A stretch of 64,000 nucleotides of DNA. Origin: Dipteris shenzhenensis (lineage: Eukaryota > Polypodiophyta > Polypodiopsida > Gleicheniales). The position numbers were made by a program, and so were the translations under genes. Shown here one piece after another: positions 11,235-23,541 of the stretch. The DNA is taken from NCBI GenBank assembly GCA_047967505.1, contig CM106538.1. One strand, given 5' to 3'. A model generated the notes under the pieces. That model did not search any database. It worked only from the letters and a program-made list of their open reading frames with translations, and had not been told where the DNA came from. Numbering within the stretch: the stretch's first letter is position 1; the number at the start of each line of letters is the position of its first letter.

Positions 11235-12357
11235 AATTACAAAAAAACATATTCTTGTAACTTTTCACTGTCTTGGACTATCAATATCTTTCACACCTTA
11301 TCTTGGATGCAAATACTGTTAAAGGCAAAAATGTAGCCAGTGCATGGCTCTACAAACTTCTAGTTTAGTGCATATCCAAATTGCTAAAGGATTTTTTGAT
11401 ATCTGCTGCTGAATACAAGCACCTACACACTTTTGACAGCAGTCCGAAAACTTCTAGTTACTAGTTCAATGGATCAACCAAACTCAAAATGCCACTTTGC
11501 TACTATCATTGACAAGGCATACCATCTGTCAAGCTACTTAACATTAACATCCAACCATTGGGCATCCAAATACCATCACATATATCCATGAACATTACAA
11601 TATCGGAAAATTTGACAGTAAGTTGTAGACTGTGACTTTTTTTTATTTTCCCAAGCTCGTGACTTTTGATAGTAAATCGAAATGAACTTGCTTATAGAAG
11701 CAAAATCGGAGCTTGTATACTTGCCTCCAACTTGTCAGTTCAGACCAACATCCAAATCCACACAGTTTGAGAAATGAACAGTCCAGAAAGTGACAATTTG
11801 ATCACTTTTTAACCAAAAAACAGCAGCAGCACTTCGTGTTTGGAGGAACACGGGAGTCCTGGTAGCTCACAGAGAGACTAAGACTCCACAAAAATGATGT
11901 ATGAGGATGTAGCAAACCTTTGGGGTGCTAGAAAAGGAAGAAAGCAAGTCATATATCACTTTTGAAGTCTCCAAAAGCTGTCCAGGAGCAAAAAACGAGA
12001 TCTACAAGATGAAGGTTCTCTTGACTCGATAGGAGATGTAGGAAAGTTTTTTCGAGCCACAAACAACCTCTAGAGAGCTGGGCAATGAGGTTTGGAGAGA
12101 CATTTCACAAACAACCTCTAGAGAGCTGGGCGATGAGGTTTAGAGAGACGTTTTTCCTTCTTACTACTGTATATACCTCTTGCTTGGCTCAAACCAAGTA
12201 GTAGTTGTCCAGAAAAAGAGATCAGCTCCATTCTATCACACCCAAATAGTAAAAACAAGTTGTGTTTTGTCAAAATACATCTCCCACGAGCAACCTATGG
12301 GTAATAGCGATCTCCCCTTAGCAACAAGACATTAATTGGACACCTCCCAAGCCAAAC
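11235..12357. other. Non-coding stretch beyond B gag
   Basis: No convincing open frame is present. This is where B's leader and 5' LTR should be, but no PBS complement (GATACCA) and no copy of B's LTR (GATTCCCAACA end) is visible. It may be a diverged leader plus unrelated flank. Confidence 0.4.
12058..12153. repeat. 48-bp tandem duplication
   Basis: Two adjacent units start CACAAACAACCTCTAGAGAG at 12058 and 12106 and differ at only a few positions. Confidence 0.85.
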
Positions 12358-12359
12358 AG

Positions 12360-13349
12360 AACCAAACACCACTTTTCTTTTTCATAAAATACACCCAAAC
12401 TTTTCTGTTGTAGTCATCAATAAAAGTGACAAAATAATGACAACCTCCAAGAGATGCAGTTTTAGTAGTCCACACATCAAAGTGGATTAATTCCAATGGC
12501 CTCTTACTCTCTTGAACATGTCTAGGAAATGGTTTCCTTGCCCCTTTTCCAAATTGACAGGCTTCACATACCTTATGCATTTCTGCAACCTTGAACTTAG
12601 GCAATCCTGCAACAATATTTTGGGCCTAAATTAATTTAAATCGTTGTACATTAACATGACCAATGCATTTATGCCAGATGTCAATCTCTGCAACTACACC
12701 AGTCCCATGTGCAAACATTGCTGCACTCAATTCAGGCATGTCCATATCCAATGTAAACATCCTGCCCTTCTTCTTCCCTTTTCCTATCAAGCGACCTTTA
12801 TTTTTCATATCCTCAACAAACCATCCATGAGGATTAAATCTGACCTGCAAGCCCTGCTCAACCATTTGACCAACAGAAACCAAGTTCTTGGTGATATTCG
12901 GGACATGAAATACATCAGATAGGTATTTCTTTTTCCCATCCTGCATAAACAAAGGAATTTTACCAATCTGCACAATAGGATGTGCAGTATCATCACCAGT
13001 CTCCACAAATCTTGGTCTTTCCATTTTCCTTGCATCCGGCATCCATTCTACATGACCTGTCATGTGGTTTGATGCACCTGAGTCAACATACCACACATCA
13101 TTGCTTTCTTTTGCACTTGTCACAGAATCGGTTATGTGCTGCACCACAAACAAATGCTCATTTCTATCATCACCCTGTCTACTAGAGCATGCATAACTGC
13201 CTTGCTGCAATTTTCCATTCATGATGTCATTCTGCTTTTTGTAGTAGTCTTTCGCCATATGATCCATTTTACCACAATAGTAGCATTCAACATTGCTATT
13301 TGCATTTTGGCCTCTCTGCCATCCACCACGACCTCTTTGGCTCCCCCTA
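12360..13349 (-). pseudogene. Element C: Copia zinc knuckle to integrase fragment
   Basis: Minus-strand copy of the main family. From the right it holds the end of gag with a knuckle, then the protease motif YVDSGASNHMTGH near 13070, GAGpre-integrase (HKCIGHVNVQ) and the start of the integrase core (DVWTTKTASLGGCHYFVTF). It stops abruptly near 12360 inside integrase. The last knuckle Cys is Tyr, as in element G. Most of gag and the leader are missing: at 13349 the sequence jumps straight into an LTR. Confidence 0.85.
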
Positions 13350-13610
13350 GTTTTCCTCTTCTTTAGTTGTAAAAGCCAAAGGAATCTCTCTTTTTTTAGT
13401 ACAAAAGGAATAGGTGAACCCTATATGTGGGTCTCAAACCAAACTCAGCTAACCTAGGTGCCATACTAAATGAGCCACTAACTAGAGTACAGAAAGATAG
13501 ATGTCATCCAGCTATTATTCATGGGCGGTGTACCAACCACATCTGCAGCTAACAAGTCAGTGACATAAATGCACAACAGTCACCCTGGCATATCACGAGT
13601 GGAGCTCGAT
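13350..13610 (-). repeat. Truncated LTR of element C
   Basis: It matches the main-family LTR from the AGTTTTCCTCTTC block to GAGCTCGAT. Both outermost ends are missing, so no target duplication can be sought. It adjoins the zinc-knuckle region without PBS, leader or gag start, which implies an internal deletion. Confidence 0.85.
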
Positions 13611-13995
13611 GTCCATGATTTGTGCTTTGCAACTTGCACTTAAACATGTGTTTTACAAGAGGAATGATGGGGATGTGTCAAATAATATTTACAAGAATGA
13701 CACTCCTTGAATACTTCGTACTGTATTAGTTTACACTAGATTTGAATTAGCTTATTATATCTTCATAGTCTCCTTAACAAAGAACACAATCATTTGGGCA
13801 AGCATGGGTCATATCATAATCTGTGACAAAGATAGAGAGCACCATTTGTGCAGCAGAGAGTCTATGGGGAGTTAGCAATGACTTATAATGGAATGATTAC
13901 AAAATGTTTTTAGTGATAGTGCCATGCAAGAGTTTCTCATAGCGATGCATGGAAGCATAATGAAAGAAGAAGTGGACTTATGCAACTTTGTCTTA
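13611..13995. other. Unassigned sequence
   Basis: No gene or repeat is recognised between the truncated LTR of C and the following RT fragment. Confidence 0.3.
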
Positions 13996-14205
13996 GTATT
14001 GAGTCCTGTAGAGATTCAAAGAGCACCTTCATGAGTTAGTTGAAATATGTTGACAGTCTCTTGAAGAAGTTTCATATGGCAGATTTCAAGATTGCAACCA
14101 CTCCCATGGAACAGTATTTGAAACTTGCAAAAGATTCTAAAAAGCCTACCATTAATGACAAGTACTATCGGCAGCTCATCGGATCTCTTACATATCTATC
14201 ACACT
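13996..14205 (+). pseudogene. Copia RT fragment related to element E
   Basis: The translation includes KYVDSLLKKFHMADFKIATT and YYRQLIGSLTYLS, the region between RT and RNase H of Copia. The DNA closely matches element E at 58660-58835. Similarity stops near 14205, where unrelated sequence continues the open frame. There is no LTR nearby, so it is an isolated scrap. Confidence 0.8.
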
Positions 14206-14950
14206 GCTCTCTACTTCCCCATTGTAATGCTCAACCTTGTCTTTGCGGTGTTTCCCCCCTTCTACCTTGCCAAGACATGTCTTGCAACCCACAACCCTTG
14301 GCCGTAGGTCTAGGGTGGATGCAAGCGTATGCCCGACAAGATGCCAAAATCATTTTCCAGCATCTTACTCTAAATAATAGACAACGCTATCACCCTGCGA
14401 GTATTATTTCCCTGTATAATAATATCTATGAAGCCCTTCAGCCAATTTGATGATTCTCATGTAGCACCATAGGTCTACAAGAAGCAATTGCCAATACAGC
14501 TTGGGGATTTTTAAATTCTACCCGTCCAATTCCTCCTCGAACTAATCCCAACGCTGCACCTCCCCTACTCCCAATTCCACTACCATCGTCATCTCTGCTA
14601 GCCTCTCACAACCCTCCACTTCACAACAGACCTTCTCACTGCACAATGCAACCACACACCCACATCATGATGCAACAAGAGTCCTTCAACATGGAGGATC
14701 CAAAAGATATAGCCAAGAACGCATGGTATAACATCTTAAAGCCCATACTCTTCTTCGATATCAAGGGCCCTTATGAGGAAGAGGATAATGAAGAAGTAAC
14801 AATCTACACAAAGATGAAGAGTAGCTGTCATAGGATCCCCCACCTGACCAAAACACATGGTATCAAGTGATCATGTCCTTTTACGTGATTGTTGATGTTT
14901 CAGGCGTTAATAGGTGACATAGCAAACTCCAAAGATTCCACTTTAGCCAA
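14206..14950. other. Unassigned sequence with two short open frames
   Basis: Open frames end at 14450 (continuing from the RT scrap) and run 14646-14870 on the plus strand. The second is acidic in part (PYEEEDNEEV). I recognise no family. Element G inserted just downstream. Confidence 0.3.
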
Positions 14951-14955
14951 TAAGA

Positions 14956-15306
14956 TGTTGAGATATCGAGCTCCACTCGTGATATGCCAAGGTGACCGTT
15001 GTGCATTTATGTCACCGACTTGTTAGCTGCAGATGCAGTTGGTACACCACCCATGAATAATAGCTGGATGACAGCTATCCTTATGTACTCTAGTTTGTGG
15101 CTCAGTTAGTATGCCACCTTAGTTAGCTGAGTTTGGTTTGAGACCCACATATAGGGTTCTTCTATTTCTTTGTACTAGAGTTCTTTCGGATTTCACAACT
15201 AAGAAGAGGAAAACTGTTTTCAGCCTCCACCTTTGTGCGTATTCCCCCATGTGTATGTGAGAAAGCCACAAGTGAGACTCCTTCCTTCTCTCCCACTATC
15301 TTGACA
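14956..15306 (+). repeat. 5' LTR of element G
   Basis: 351 bp, from TGTTGAGATATCGAGC to ACTATCTTGACA. It follows the TAAGA target copy and precedes the PBS. The terminal TTGACA differs from the usual TTCACA. Confidence 0.95.
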
Positions 15307-15319
15307 TGGTATCAAAGCC
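15307..15319 (+). promoter_or_regulatory. Primer-binding site of element G
   Basis: TGGTATCAAAGCC, with one mismatch (A for G) to the TGGTATCAGAGCC of the relatives. It lies directly after the 5' LTR. Confidence 0.9.
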
Positions 15320-15854
15320 TAGTTCGTGGTAAGGAGCTCAAGAAAGCAAACCAAGTTCGCGATGTCCTGGTAAGAGGACTAGTGTTGCTTTCCTTTTTCG
15401 AGTTTGGGAGCAAACCTCTGCAGGTAGCACAGCCGGAAAGTGCAAGAGTGCATTGTCTCAGATTGAGACGCCCTTCGTGGTGGGGCGAGAGGGTAGTAGA
15501 TGCTGCGGGACAGCAGGGCTAAGCCCTAGGTGACTTTATTTTTCTGATTCGAGGTCATTTTGAGGCCCGTTTTGGAGGCGGAAGTTCTCTACAAGCACTG
15601 AGAAAAAGGCCCTCTTTTTGTTGTGCAACCACTGCTCTGCAGGTCAGTGAAAAGTTACCCCATAAAAAGCATCGTATGCCTGTGCGCAGACATATTGGGA
15701 GTTATAGAATCATCCTTATTAGCTGTTCATGCAAAATCGTCACTAGGAAGTGACTGTGTAGTCAAATACCACTTTCGTCAATTTTGCAAATTTGCCCTTG
15801 TGAGGCAAAAGCTGTGTTTTTTTGCAGTGATAGAATATTTTGCAGTGTTCTATA

Positions 15855-18800
15855 ATGGCGTCTGATTCTCTTTCACAAATTGTCACTAAAAAGCTTGACA
15901 AGAACAACTTCCAAGCATGGAAGTTTAGAATGAAGAATTTCCTTATGGGAAAAGGCTATTGGGAGTTCATTACAGGAAATGAAGAAGAACAAGTTCTTCC
16001 TAATGTTCCCAATCAACAGGAAATACAAGCATTTAAAGGATGGCATGAGAGAGCCAGAAAAGTTATGTACTGGCTATCTATCAGTATTTCAAACTCTATG
16101 ATTATGCATATTCAGGATGCAAGTATGCCAAAGGAGGAATGGGATACTTTGGCAAAAATGTACAACACAAATACGCAAGCCAGGAAAATGTAGCTCAAGC
16201 GGGAGTTGCACAATGTGCAGAGAGAAAATATGAGCATCAATGACTACCACATGAAGGTGAAGAAAATTGTAGATGCACTTGCTTCCATTGGGTCGCCAGT
16301 GGAAGATGATGATTTAGTTTCTGTGACCTTGAATGGTCTAGGAAAGGATTACGCATAGTTCCGTACTTCCATTGTCGTCCGTGAAAAATTTCCTGATTTT
16401 GAGGAGTTGTTTGCTCTTCTAATTTCTGAAGAGCAAAGAAATGGTGGTGCATCTTCTTCAGGAGGAACTTCTAAAGAAACTATCTTCTACTCAAATGCTA
16501 GAAGAGGTAGAGGCAGAGGTAGAGCAAGCCGATCTGGAGGCCGTGATAGAAATCAGAATATGCAGCAAACTCAAGAAAACCACTCCTATGGAGGAGGACG
16601 TGGTAACTCTAGAGGCAGGGGGAGCCAAAGAGGTCGTGGTGGATGGCAGAGAGGCCAAAATGCAAACAGCAATGTTGAATGCTACTACTGTGGTAAAATG
16701 GGTCATATGGCTAAAGACTACTCCAAAAAGCAGAATGACATCATGAATGGAAAATTGCAGCAAGGGAATTATGCATCTTCTAGTAGACAGGGTGATGAGA
16801 GAAATGAGCATTTGTTTATGGTGCAGCACATGACCAATTCTGTGACAAGTGCAGAAGAAAGCAATGATGTGTGGTATGTTGACTCAGGTGCGTCAAACCA
16901 CATGACAGGTCATGCAGAATGGATGCAGGATGCAAGGAAAATGGAAAGACCAGGATTTGTGGGGACTGGTGATGATACTGCACATCCTATTGTGCAAGTT
17001 GGTAAAATTCCTTTGTCTATGCAAGATGGGAAAAACAAATACCTGTCTGATGTATTTCATGTCCCGAATATCACCAAGAACCTAGTTTTGTTGGTCAAAC
17101 GGTTGAGCAGGACTTGCAGGTCATATTTAATCCTCATGGATGCTTTGTTGAGGATATGAAAAATAACGGTCGTTTGATAGCAAAAGGAAAGAAGAAGGGC
17201 AGGATGTTTACGTTAGATGCGGACCTGCCTGAATTGTGAGTGCAGCAATGTTTGCACATGGGACTGGTGTAGTTGTAGATATTGATATCTGGCATAAACG
17301 CATTAGTCATGTTAATGTACAGCGACTTAAATCAATACAAGCCCAAAATATTGTTGTAGGATTGCCTAAATTCAAGGTTGCGGAAATGCATAAGGTATGT
17401 GAAGCCTGTCAATTTGGAGAACAGGCGAGGAAACCATTTCCTAGACATGTTCAAGAGAGTAAGAAGCCATTGGAATTAATCCACTCTGATGTGTGGACTA
17501 CTAAAGCTGCATCTATTGGAGGCTGTCATTATTTTGTCACTTTTATTGATGACTACAGCACAAAAGTTTGGGTGTATTTTATGAAAAAGAAAAGTGAAGT
17601 ATTTGGGCATTTCAATGCTTTTAAAGCTATGGTTGAAAAAGAAACAGGCCTGCAAATAAAATGCCTAAGGTCAGATAGAGGGGGAGAGTACCTCTCAAAT
17701 GAGTTTGCAAGGTTCCTGCAAGAGCATGGCATAAAGCAGCAATATTCATGCAGTCATACCCCACAGCAAAATGGACTTGCAGAAAGGAAAAATAGGCATA
17801 TTGGAGAGGTATCTCGGGCTATGCTAAATGAAAAAGACCTATCAGATTATTATTGGGCTGATGCAGTTGCTATAGCACTTTACATAATGAACAGGACTCC
17901 CATTGCAGCAATACATGGCATGACGTCAGAGGAGATGTATACTGGTAGGAAACCAGATATTTCTCATTTGAAAATTTTTGGTTGCATTGCCTATGTTCAT
18001 GTACCAAATGAGTTGAGGTCCAAGTTGATTCCAAAAGGTGAGAAGTGCATCTTTATTGGTTATTCTCTACAGCAGAAAGGGTATAGATGCTATAACCCTT
18101 CTACTCGTAAGTTTACAGTGAGCAAAGATGTTTTTGATGAGATGAGCAGCTGATATAAACCAGTAAATGTGATAGATGATGTAGATGAACAAAATGGTAA
18201 TGCTGCATCGAATTCACAGCAGCAATCACAAAATATTAGTGGACTGCAGATAGTGGTATGCAGGTATCACGAAAAGGAAAAGAGAAGGTAGATCAGCCCA
18301 TGTTTGATGTGAATGCAGGTCACTCTTATGTGGATAGTGAATCTAGTGGCTCAGAACAGAGCATTGAAGATGAGTTGGGTATTCCTTTTGTTGTTACACC
18401 TGGAGTAAGGAAGACCAGGGATGTTTTGAGAGCACCTGGAAGTGAGCCTATTTTGCACAGGTCTACTAGAGCTAGGTATCCTGTGGATAGGCTGAAATAT
18501 GATGGATTTACAGCCATTCTCTATGCCTATATGGTCAAAGTGATACAGGAACCAGAACCCACTTCTTTTGAGCAAGCCATGGGAAAATAAAAATGGGAGA
18601 AAGCCATGGATGAAGAAATGGATGCCTTGGAAGCAAATGCTACATGGGAATTGGTGCCTTTGCCTAAAGACAAGAATTCAATTGGCTGTAAGTGGGTTTA
18701 TAAGGTGAAGCACAATGCAGATGGTTCTGTGAACAGATACAAGGCAAGATTAGTTGTCAAGGGATATGCACAGACATATGGCATTGATTATAAAGAAACA

Positions 18801-20123
18801 TTCAGTCCGGTTGCAAGGATGGCAACCGTAAGAGCAGTCATTGCTATGGCTGCATCAAAGGGATGGTCTTTACATCAGATGGATGTAAAGAATGCCTTCT
18901 TGCATGGTGATTTGCAAGAAGAGGTCTTTATGGAGCAGCCACCAGGTTATGTTCATGCTGTTCATCTTGAGTTTGTTTGTAGGTTGAAGAAAGCCTTGTA
19001 TGGCTTGAAGCAAGCACCTAGAGCATGGTCTGACAAGATAGGACAGTATCTTGTCACTATTGGCTTTCAGATTTCCAAGGCAGATTTCTCACTTTATGTG
19101 AGAAAAACAGAGAAAGATATTATGCTGCTTGTCATTTATGTTGATGATTTGATCATCACAGGTGATAGTGATGAAGATATCCTTCATGTGAAAATGCTAT
19201 TGAAGTAGAAGTTTGAGATGAAGGATTTGGGAGAGCTGCGTTATTTCTTGGGCATTGAGGTGATTAGATCACCAAGTGGGATACGGCTCTTACAGAGGCA
19301 ATATGGATTGGACATGCTGTCCAAATATGGGATGACAAGCTGTAAGCCTATTTCAGTTCCTTTGGAGTAGAATGTGAAGCTGAGCACAGATGCAGGTGAG
19401 GAAGACCCTACTATGTACAAACGCATAGTAGGAAGTTTGATTTATATGACTATTACCAGGCCAGATTTGAGCTATGCTGTTGGATTGGTAAGTTAGTTTA
19501 TGCAGGCTCCAAGGAAACCGCATTTGGATGCGGCTAGACGCATACTCAGGTATGCGAAGTCCACATTGCAGTATGGACTATTTTATGAGACTGGGGTTTA
19601 GATACAGTTACATGGATACACTGATGATGATTGGGCTGGTAGTATTTCTGATAGACGATCTACCAGTGGATATGTGTTCTCTTTTGGGAGTGCTATAGTC
19701 ACTTGGAGCAGCAAGAAACAACCTATAGTTGCCTTGTCGAGGACAAAGGCTGAGTACACGGGTGCAGCAATGGCTGCATGTAAGATAGCTTGGTTGCATA
19801 AGCTACTTTATCATATGCATCAGTGGGCCAGTGTCATTTATTGTGACAACATGAGCAGTATATACTTGGCAAATAACCTAGTCTATCATGCTAGAACAAA
19901 GCACATTGAGGTGCATTATCACTATGTGCGGGAGAAGGTTTTACTAGGTCTTATTGATCTAGTTTATGTCAGCACAGAGAATCAGGTAGCTGACATATTC
20001 ACGAAGGCATTGGGCGTAGAGAAGCTGCACAAGTTCAGAGACCTGCTTGGTATGCAAGAATTGGGATTGAGCTCGAGGGGGAGTGTTGAGATATGGAGCT
20101 CCACTCCTGATATGCCAGGGTGA
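15855..20123 (+). pseudogene. Element G gag-pol pseudogene
   Basis: ATG at 15855 starts gag (SLSQIVTKKLDKNNFQAWKF). The zinc knuckle near 16680-16720 has Tyr for its last Cys. Protease YVDSGASNHMTGH is intact near 16875. GAGpre-integrase and integrase occupy about 17230-18150 (HKRISHVNVQ, DVWTTKAASIGGCHYFVTF, CLRSDRGGEYLSNEF). RT covers about 18600-19370 with [14 protein letters not shown] near 19137, and RNase H about 19500-20080 (STSGYVFSFGSAIVTWSSK). Premature TAG codons replace Gln at 16191 and near 16358, 19207, 19368, 19495 and 19600; a frameshift lies near 17090 and a deletion near 18245. The frame ends at 20123 inside the LTR. It is non-functional but almost full length. Confidence 0.92.
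20069..20083 (+). promoter_or_regulatory. Polypurine tract of element G
   Basis: GAGCTCGAGGGGGAG directly before the 3' LTR; plus-strand DNA synthesis starts here in LTR elements. Confidence 0.85.
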
Positions 20124-20435
20124 CCGTTGTGCATTTATGTCACCGACTTGTTAGCTGCAGATGCAATTGATACACCGCCCATGAATAATAGCTGGATGAT
20201 AGCTATCCTTATGTACTCTAGTTCGTGGCTCAGTTAGTATGCCTCCTTAGTTAGGTGAGTTTGGTTTAAGACCCACATATAGGGTTCTTCTATTTCTTTG
20301 TACTAGAGTTCTTTTGGCTTTCACAACTAAGAAGAGGAAAACTGTTTTCAGCCTCCACCTTTGTGTATATTCCCCCATTGTGTATGTGAGAAAGCCGCAA
20401 GTGAGACTCCTTCCTTCTCTTCCACTATCTTCACA
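20084..20435 (+). repeat. 3' LTR of element G
   Basis: 352 bp, from TGTTGAGATATGGAGC to CACTATCTTCACA, followed by the TAAGA target copy. It has about 19 differences from the 5' LTR by hand count. Confidence 0.95.
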
Positions 20436-20440
20436 TAAGA

Positions 20441-21221
20441 TATCATGAAAATTTGAGCCCTTACACAGCTGATGCAGAAGAGTTTTCGAAATGGCAGGAA
20501 GACAATGTAGGGGAAACCCAAGGAGGCTACAAAGGCACGTATCCCAACCAAGTACCCCAAATAGAAATAAACAAAGGGCTACAGCCACAATGGTAGATCC
20601 ACAAGGCATTTTGGCGTACATATTGTTTAGTGGGTATAGACTGACACATCGACCCTACATACACGCCTCTATAAAGATGGTAGCCCTAAAAAGAAGTTGA
20701 AGCTACTGATCCAAGCATTGTATATAATTTTCCAAGGCTCAATTTTCCAACAGTGGGCACCTCTTCTCGTCATTTTATTGCGAAGCATTTGTATTTATTT
20801 AGGAGCCCACTGTGGAGGAGAATCTCCACAAGCTGAGATCTGAGATAGTCTTCAACCTCAATAATGGCCCCCCAGTTTCTACAAATTATGTGGTTATATC
20901 TACGTGTCCAAAATCTTCACGACCATCACATACAGACCTTTAATGATATGTTTGGGACACATTTTTGGAAGCCTCTCGATCCATTTTGCAGGATCTCCCA
21001 CCAGCTCTTCAACCTGCAATGCATAATTAATAATGCCCTTGAGTCCGACATGATGCACAGAGTTCAATCCACGGATGGATCAAAAGTAGGAAGGGGGGCA
21101 TGTTAACCACCACAATCAACAAATCATGCAAGCCATGGATGTTTTGCAAGATAGAGCGAAGAATTATGAGAGGATGAGAGATAATACAAGATCCACCTTC
21201 GAGACGTATGGGCCCAAGTGC
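20441..21221. other. Unassigned sequence downstream of G
   Basis: It continues the pre-insertion site of G. A plus-strand open frame at 20864-21106 (80 codons) is not recognised, and stops occur in all frames elsewhere. No repeat ends are visible. Confidence 0.3.
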
Positions 21222-21230
21222 TGAGAGAGA

Positions 21231-21269
<39 letters not shown>
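21222..21269. repeat. (GA)n microsatellite
   Basis: About 24 GA dinucleotides with a single GACA interruption at 21241-21244. Confidence 0.97.
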
Positions 21270-21291
21270 GCCCTTCCTTCAAAAGGTGGAA

Positions 21292-21304
21292 TATATATAA
21301 AAGG
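21292..21304 (+). promoter_or_regulatory. TATA-like box, possible promoter
   Basis: TATATATAAAAGG follows the GA tract and precedes pyrimidine-rich sequence (21360-21490), the arrangement of a plant core promoter or an LTR U3/R region. No LTR ends or downstream gene were found, so this is only a possibility. Confidence 0.3.
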
Positions 21305-22940
21305 CCAAATGTTTGAATTTGGCCTTCATTATTATTTGCAGAAATAGAGCTCTCTAAGTGTTTGACTTCTCTCTTACTTCCATTGTAGTGTCCTTGTGTT
21401 TACCACTCTATCTTCCTTCGGGTCCCTCGTCTCTTCTCTAATCCCCTCTCTTCTCCCATCTCCTCTTTCGCTTTTCTCTCTCATAGAAACACATTGCAAC
21501 AATCTGGGAGTCTTGAGTGTGATAATCGATGATAGCTTATGCTTGCATTTCTCCCACAAGTAATACTAGGAGGAGAGTCCCTTGGCATTCCTTCAAGATC
21601 CCCACGACACGAGAGTCACAGCAAGAGACCACACACTCATTTTTAAAGAATGAAAATTTTTGCATCTACATCCCCACCAACATAAGCTATCCCATTGATA
21701 TAATGGCCCTTGTAGAATCATCTGCAAGGTTGGGGAGGTAGCTCACCAATTGGAGCTACTACCCTCCTCCAAGATCTGCAATGTGTTCCATGTATCATTG
21801 TTGAAACCACATGTGGGCCAAAACGTGCCTGTTGCCACCTATGGATGAGGAAGGCCATATCCTCTACATCCCCAAGAGCATTGTGGGTTTTAGAGATATA
21901 GTACTTTGTAACAAGGTATACATTGAGTACCTCATGAAGTAGGATGAACAATCACAACAACCAGAATCATTGTGCAGAAGCATCCCCAACTTTTTCCAAG
22001 CCTAATCAATAGCACTTTGTTGTTTTGGAATCCATGTATCACAACCACAGCATGAACTTTTGTGGCCAAAATTGTATGGGAGGGGATGGCCGAGTTAGAA
22101 GTAGCCCCATGGGGAAAACCGGAGTTGAGAGGGGTGAAAAGAGATGATGGAGGGGGGAGGGAGAAGAAGGGACTCTCTCTCGCTTCACCTGTTCACTCCT
22201 GATGATATCCTCCTACTGCTAGTTAGGGGTGGCCCTAGGGCGAAAAATGGAGTTGAGAGAATTTATGGGGGGGTTGGAGCTGAAAAGGAGATGTCTCTCT
22301 CTCTCTCTCTTTGCTATCCTCTCTCAATTCCCCTATTCACCCCTTCTGCTATCTTCCCCCTTCCTCCCACTCCTTTCATCTATTATTCCCCTTAGTCTAT
22401 ATCTCGGCACCTTTAAAACTTCAGTGAATCGCAATACAAATCATGCATTGCAGTCGACCGCAAAGAGCATGCCACCCTACCAACCGTAACTCTTCAAATC
22501 TTATAACTTGAAAACCAGGAGCAACACAAAACCATGGAAGATGTTAACTTCATTCGATTAATTCTGCTACTAAAATGACATTCATGATGTGCACGAGCCA
22601 CCACTTAGAACCTTACAACCAGGACACATCATTCAGAGTTCCATATTCTACAGTCTCTAGCACCTTTTTCAAATACAAAATTCCTAAATTGCACATGCAA
22701 CCAATACTTACCCTGCTCATCACTGTTTCTCTCTGGATTTGGTGCAATTTACAGCCAAGTGCAAGCATTTTCCACACTAAGCTACCTGAGCCAACAGGAA
22801 CAAGAGGGCCATGCCTGCTTGAGCTCTTCAGAGTGGTCCCTATAGCTCATTCTCATCACCCATCCAATTCCGTCTTTCCTGTCAAACATCCCTTCCAACT
22901 CTGCCTGATCTAGTTTTCTCCTTGGCAATCTGAAGGTTCA
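21305..22940. other. Unassigned sequence, pyrimidine-rich blocks
   Basis: It contains CT-rich tracts (21365-21490 and 22290-22400) and several short open frames without recognisable domains. The frame at 22575-22913 on the plus strand lies opposite possible continuation of the minus-strand remnant to its right. Confidence 0.3.
22294..22311. repeat. (TC)n microsatellite
   Basis: Nine TC dinucleotides within a longer pyrimidine-rich block. Confidence 0.9.
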
Positions 22941-23230
22941 TTACTTGCCATATTCACGCAGCAGACAATCCACTATCTTCATTGCTAAAGGAATCTCTGG
23001 GAACTCATTGAATGTTGATCGACCAGCAGCATTAAGGAAGATGCTGACACCTTCATCTTCGTAGGTGCATTTGGGACTTCTTTCCACTGCAGTTCATCAC
23101 TCTAAGTGGCATCGGCATCTCCAAACTGCAGGCCATGATCAAAATTTTTATCCCTTCCCGTAAGTATTGCAAAAGTTCTCACTACTCTCCTAGACTTGCT
23201 TTCTTAGCAATTGACAATGGCTTGACATTC
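22941..23230 (-). pseudogene. Exon-like remnant of an unrecognised gene
   Basis: Read on the minus strand from about 23230, the sequence gives SRRVVRTFAILTGRDKNFDH and GLQFGDADAT, a TAG, then SDELQWKEVPNAPT. After a frame change it gives YEDEGVSIFL and NAAGRSTFNEFPEIPLAM, ending LLREYGK at a TAA. The amino-acid composition looks like ordinary globular protein, not retroelement. GTAATG overlaps the stop and could be a splice donor. I do not recognise the family. The stop and frame change suggest a decayed gene copy, or exons with an unseen junction. Confidence 0.4.
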
Positions 23231-23375
23231 GCCATTGCTACAAACATCTTGTCAGGTGGGTGCATATGCTCTTTCAATAGAAATCAAACCTAATACTACC
23301 TCTATTTTACAAGTTGTTTAAGGGAAAGGGTCGAAAGGTAGGATAGTACCTCCACGGCCCAACTCACAGCTGCGA

Positions 23376-23541
23376 GCTGCGTGGGTGATGATATCAGGAA
23401 ACTTATAGGCAATCGGCAAGCTTCAACAAATTGGTGGTGACTCAATTGCTCAAGCTTCTCGCTAAAGAAGCAGCTGCTGCGTGGGTGATGAGATCAGGAA
23501 ACTTATGGGCTGACTCAATTGCTCAAGCTTCTCGCAGAAGA
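23376..23541. repeat. Direct duplication, 100-bp spacing
   Basis: GCTGCGTGGGTGATGA starts at 23376 and 23476. Both copies carry ATCAGGAAACTTAT and end in CAATTGCTCAAGCTTCTCGC. The second lacks about 28 internal bases. It lies partly in a short plus-strand open frame (23431-23616) of unknown identity. Confidence 0.85.

Larger units (their letters stand above)
14956..20435 (+). mobile_element. Complete Copia element G
   Basis: It has two LTRs, PBS, gag-pol remnant and PPT. The 5-bp duplication TAAGA is perfect at 14951-14955 and 20436-20440. By hand alignment the LTRs differ at about 19 positions out of 352, so it is older than F and D. It belongs to the same family as A, F and H. Confidence 0.96.
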
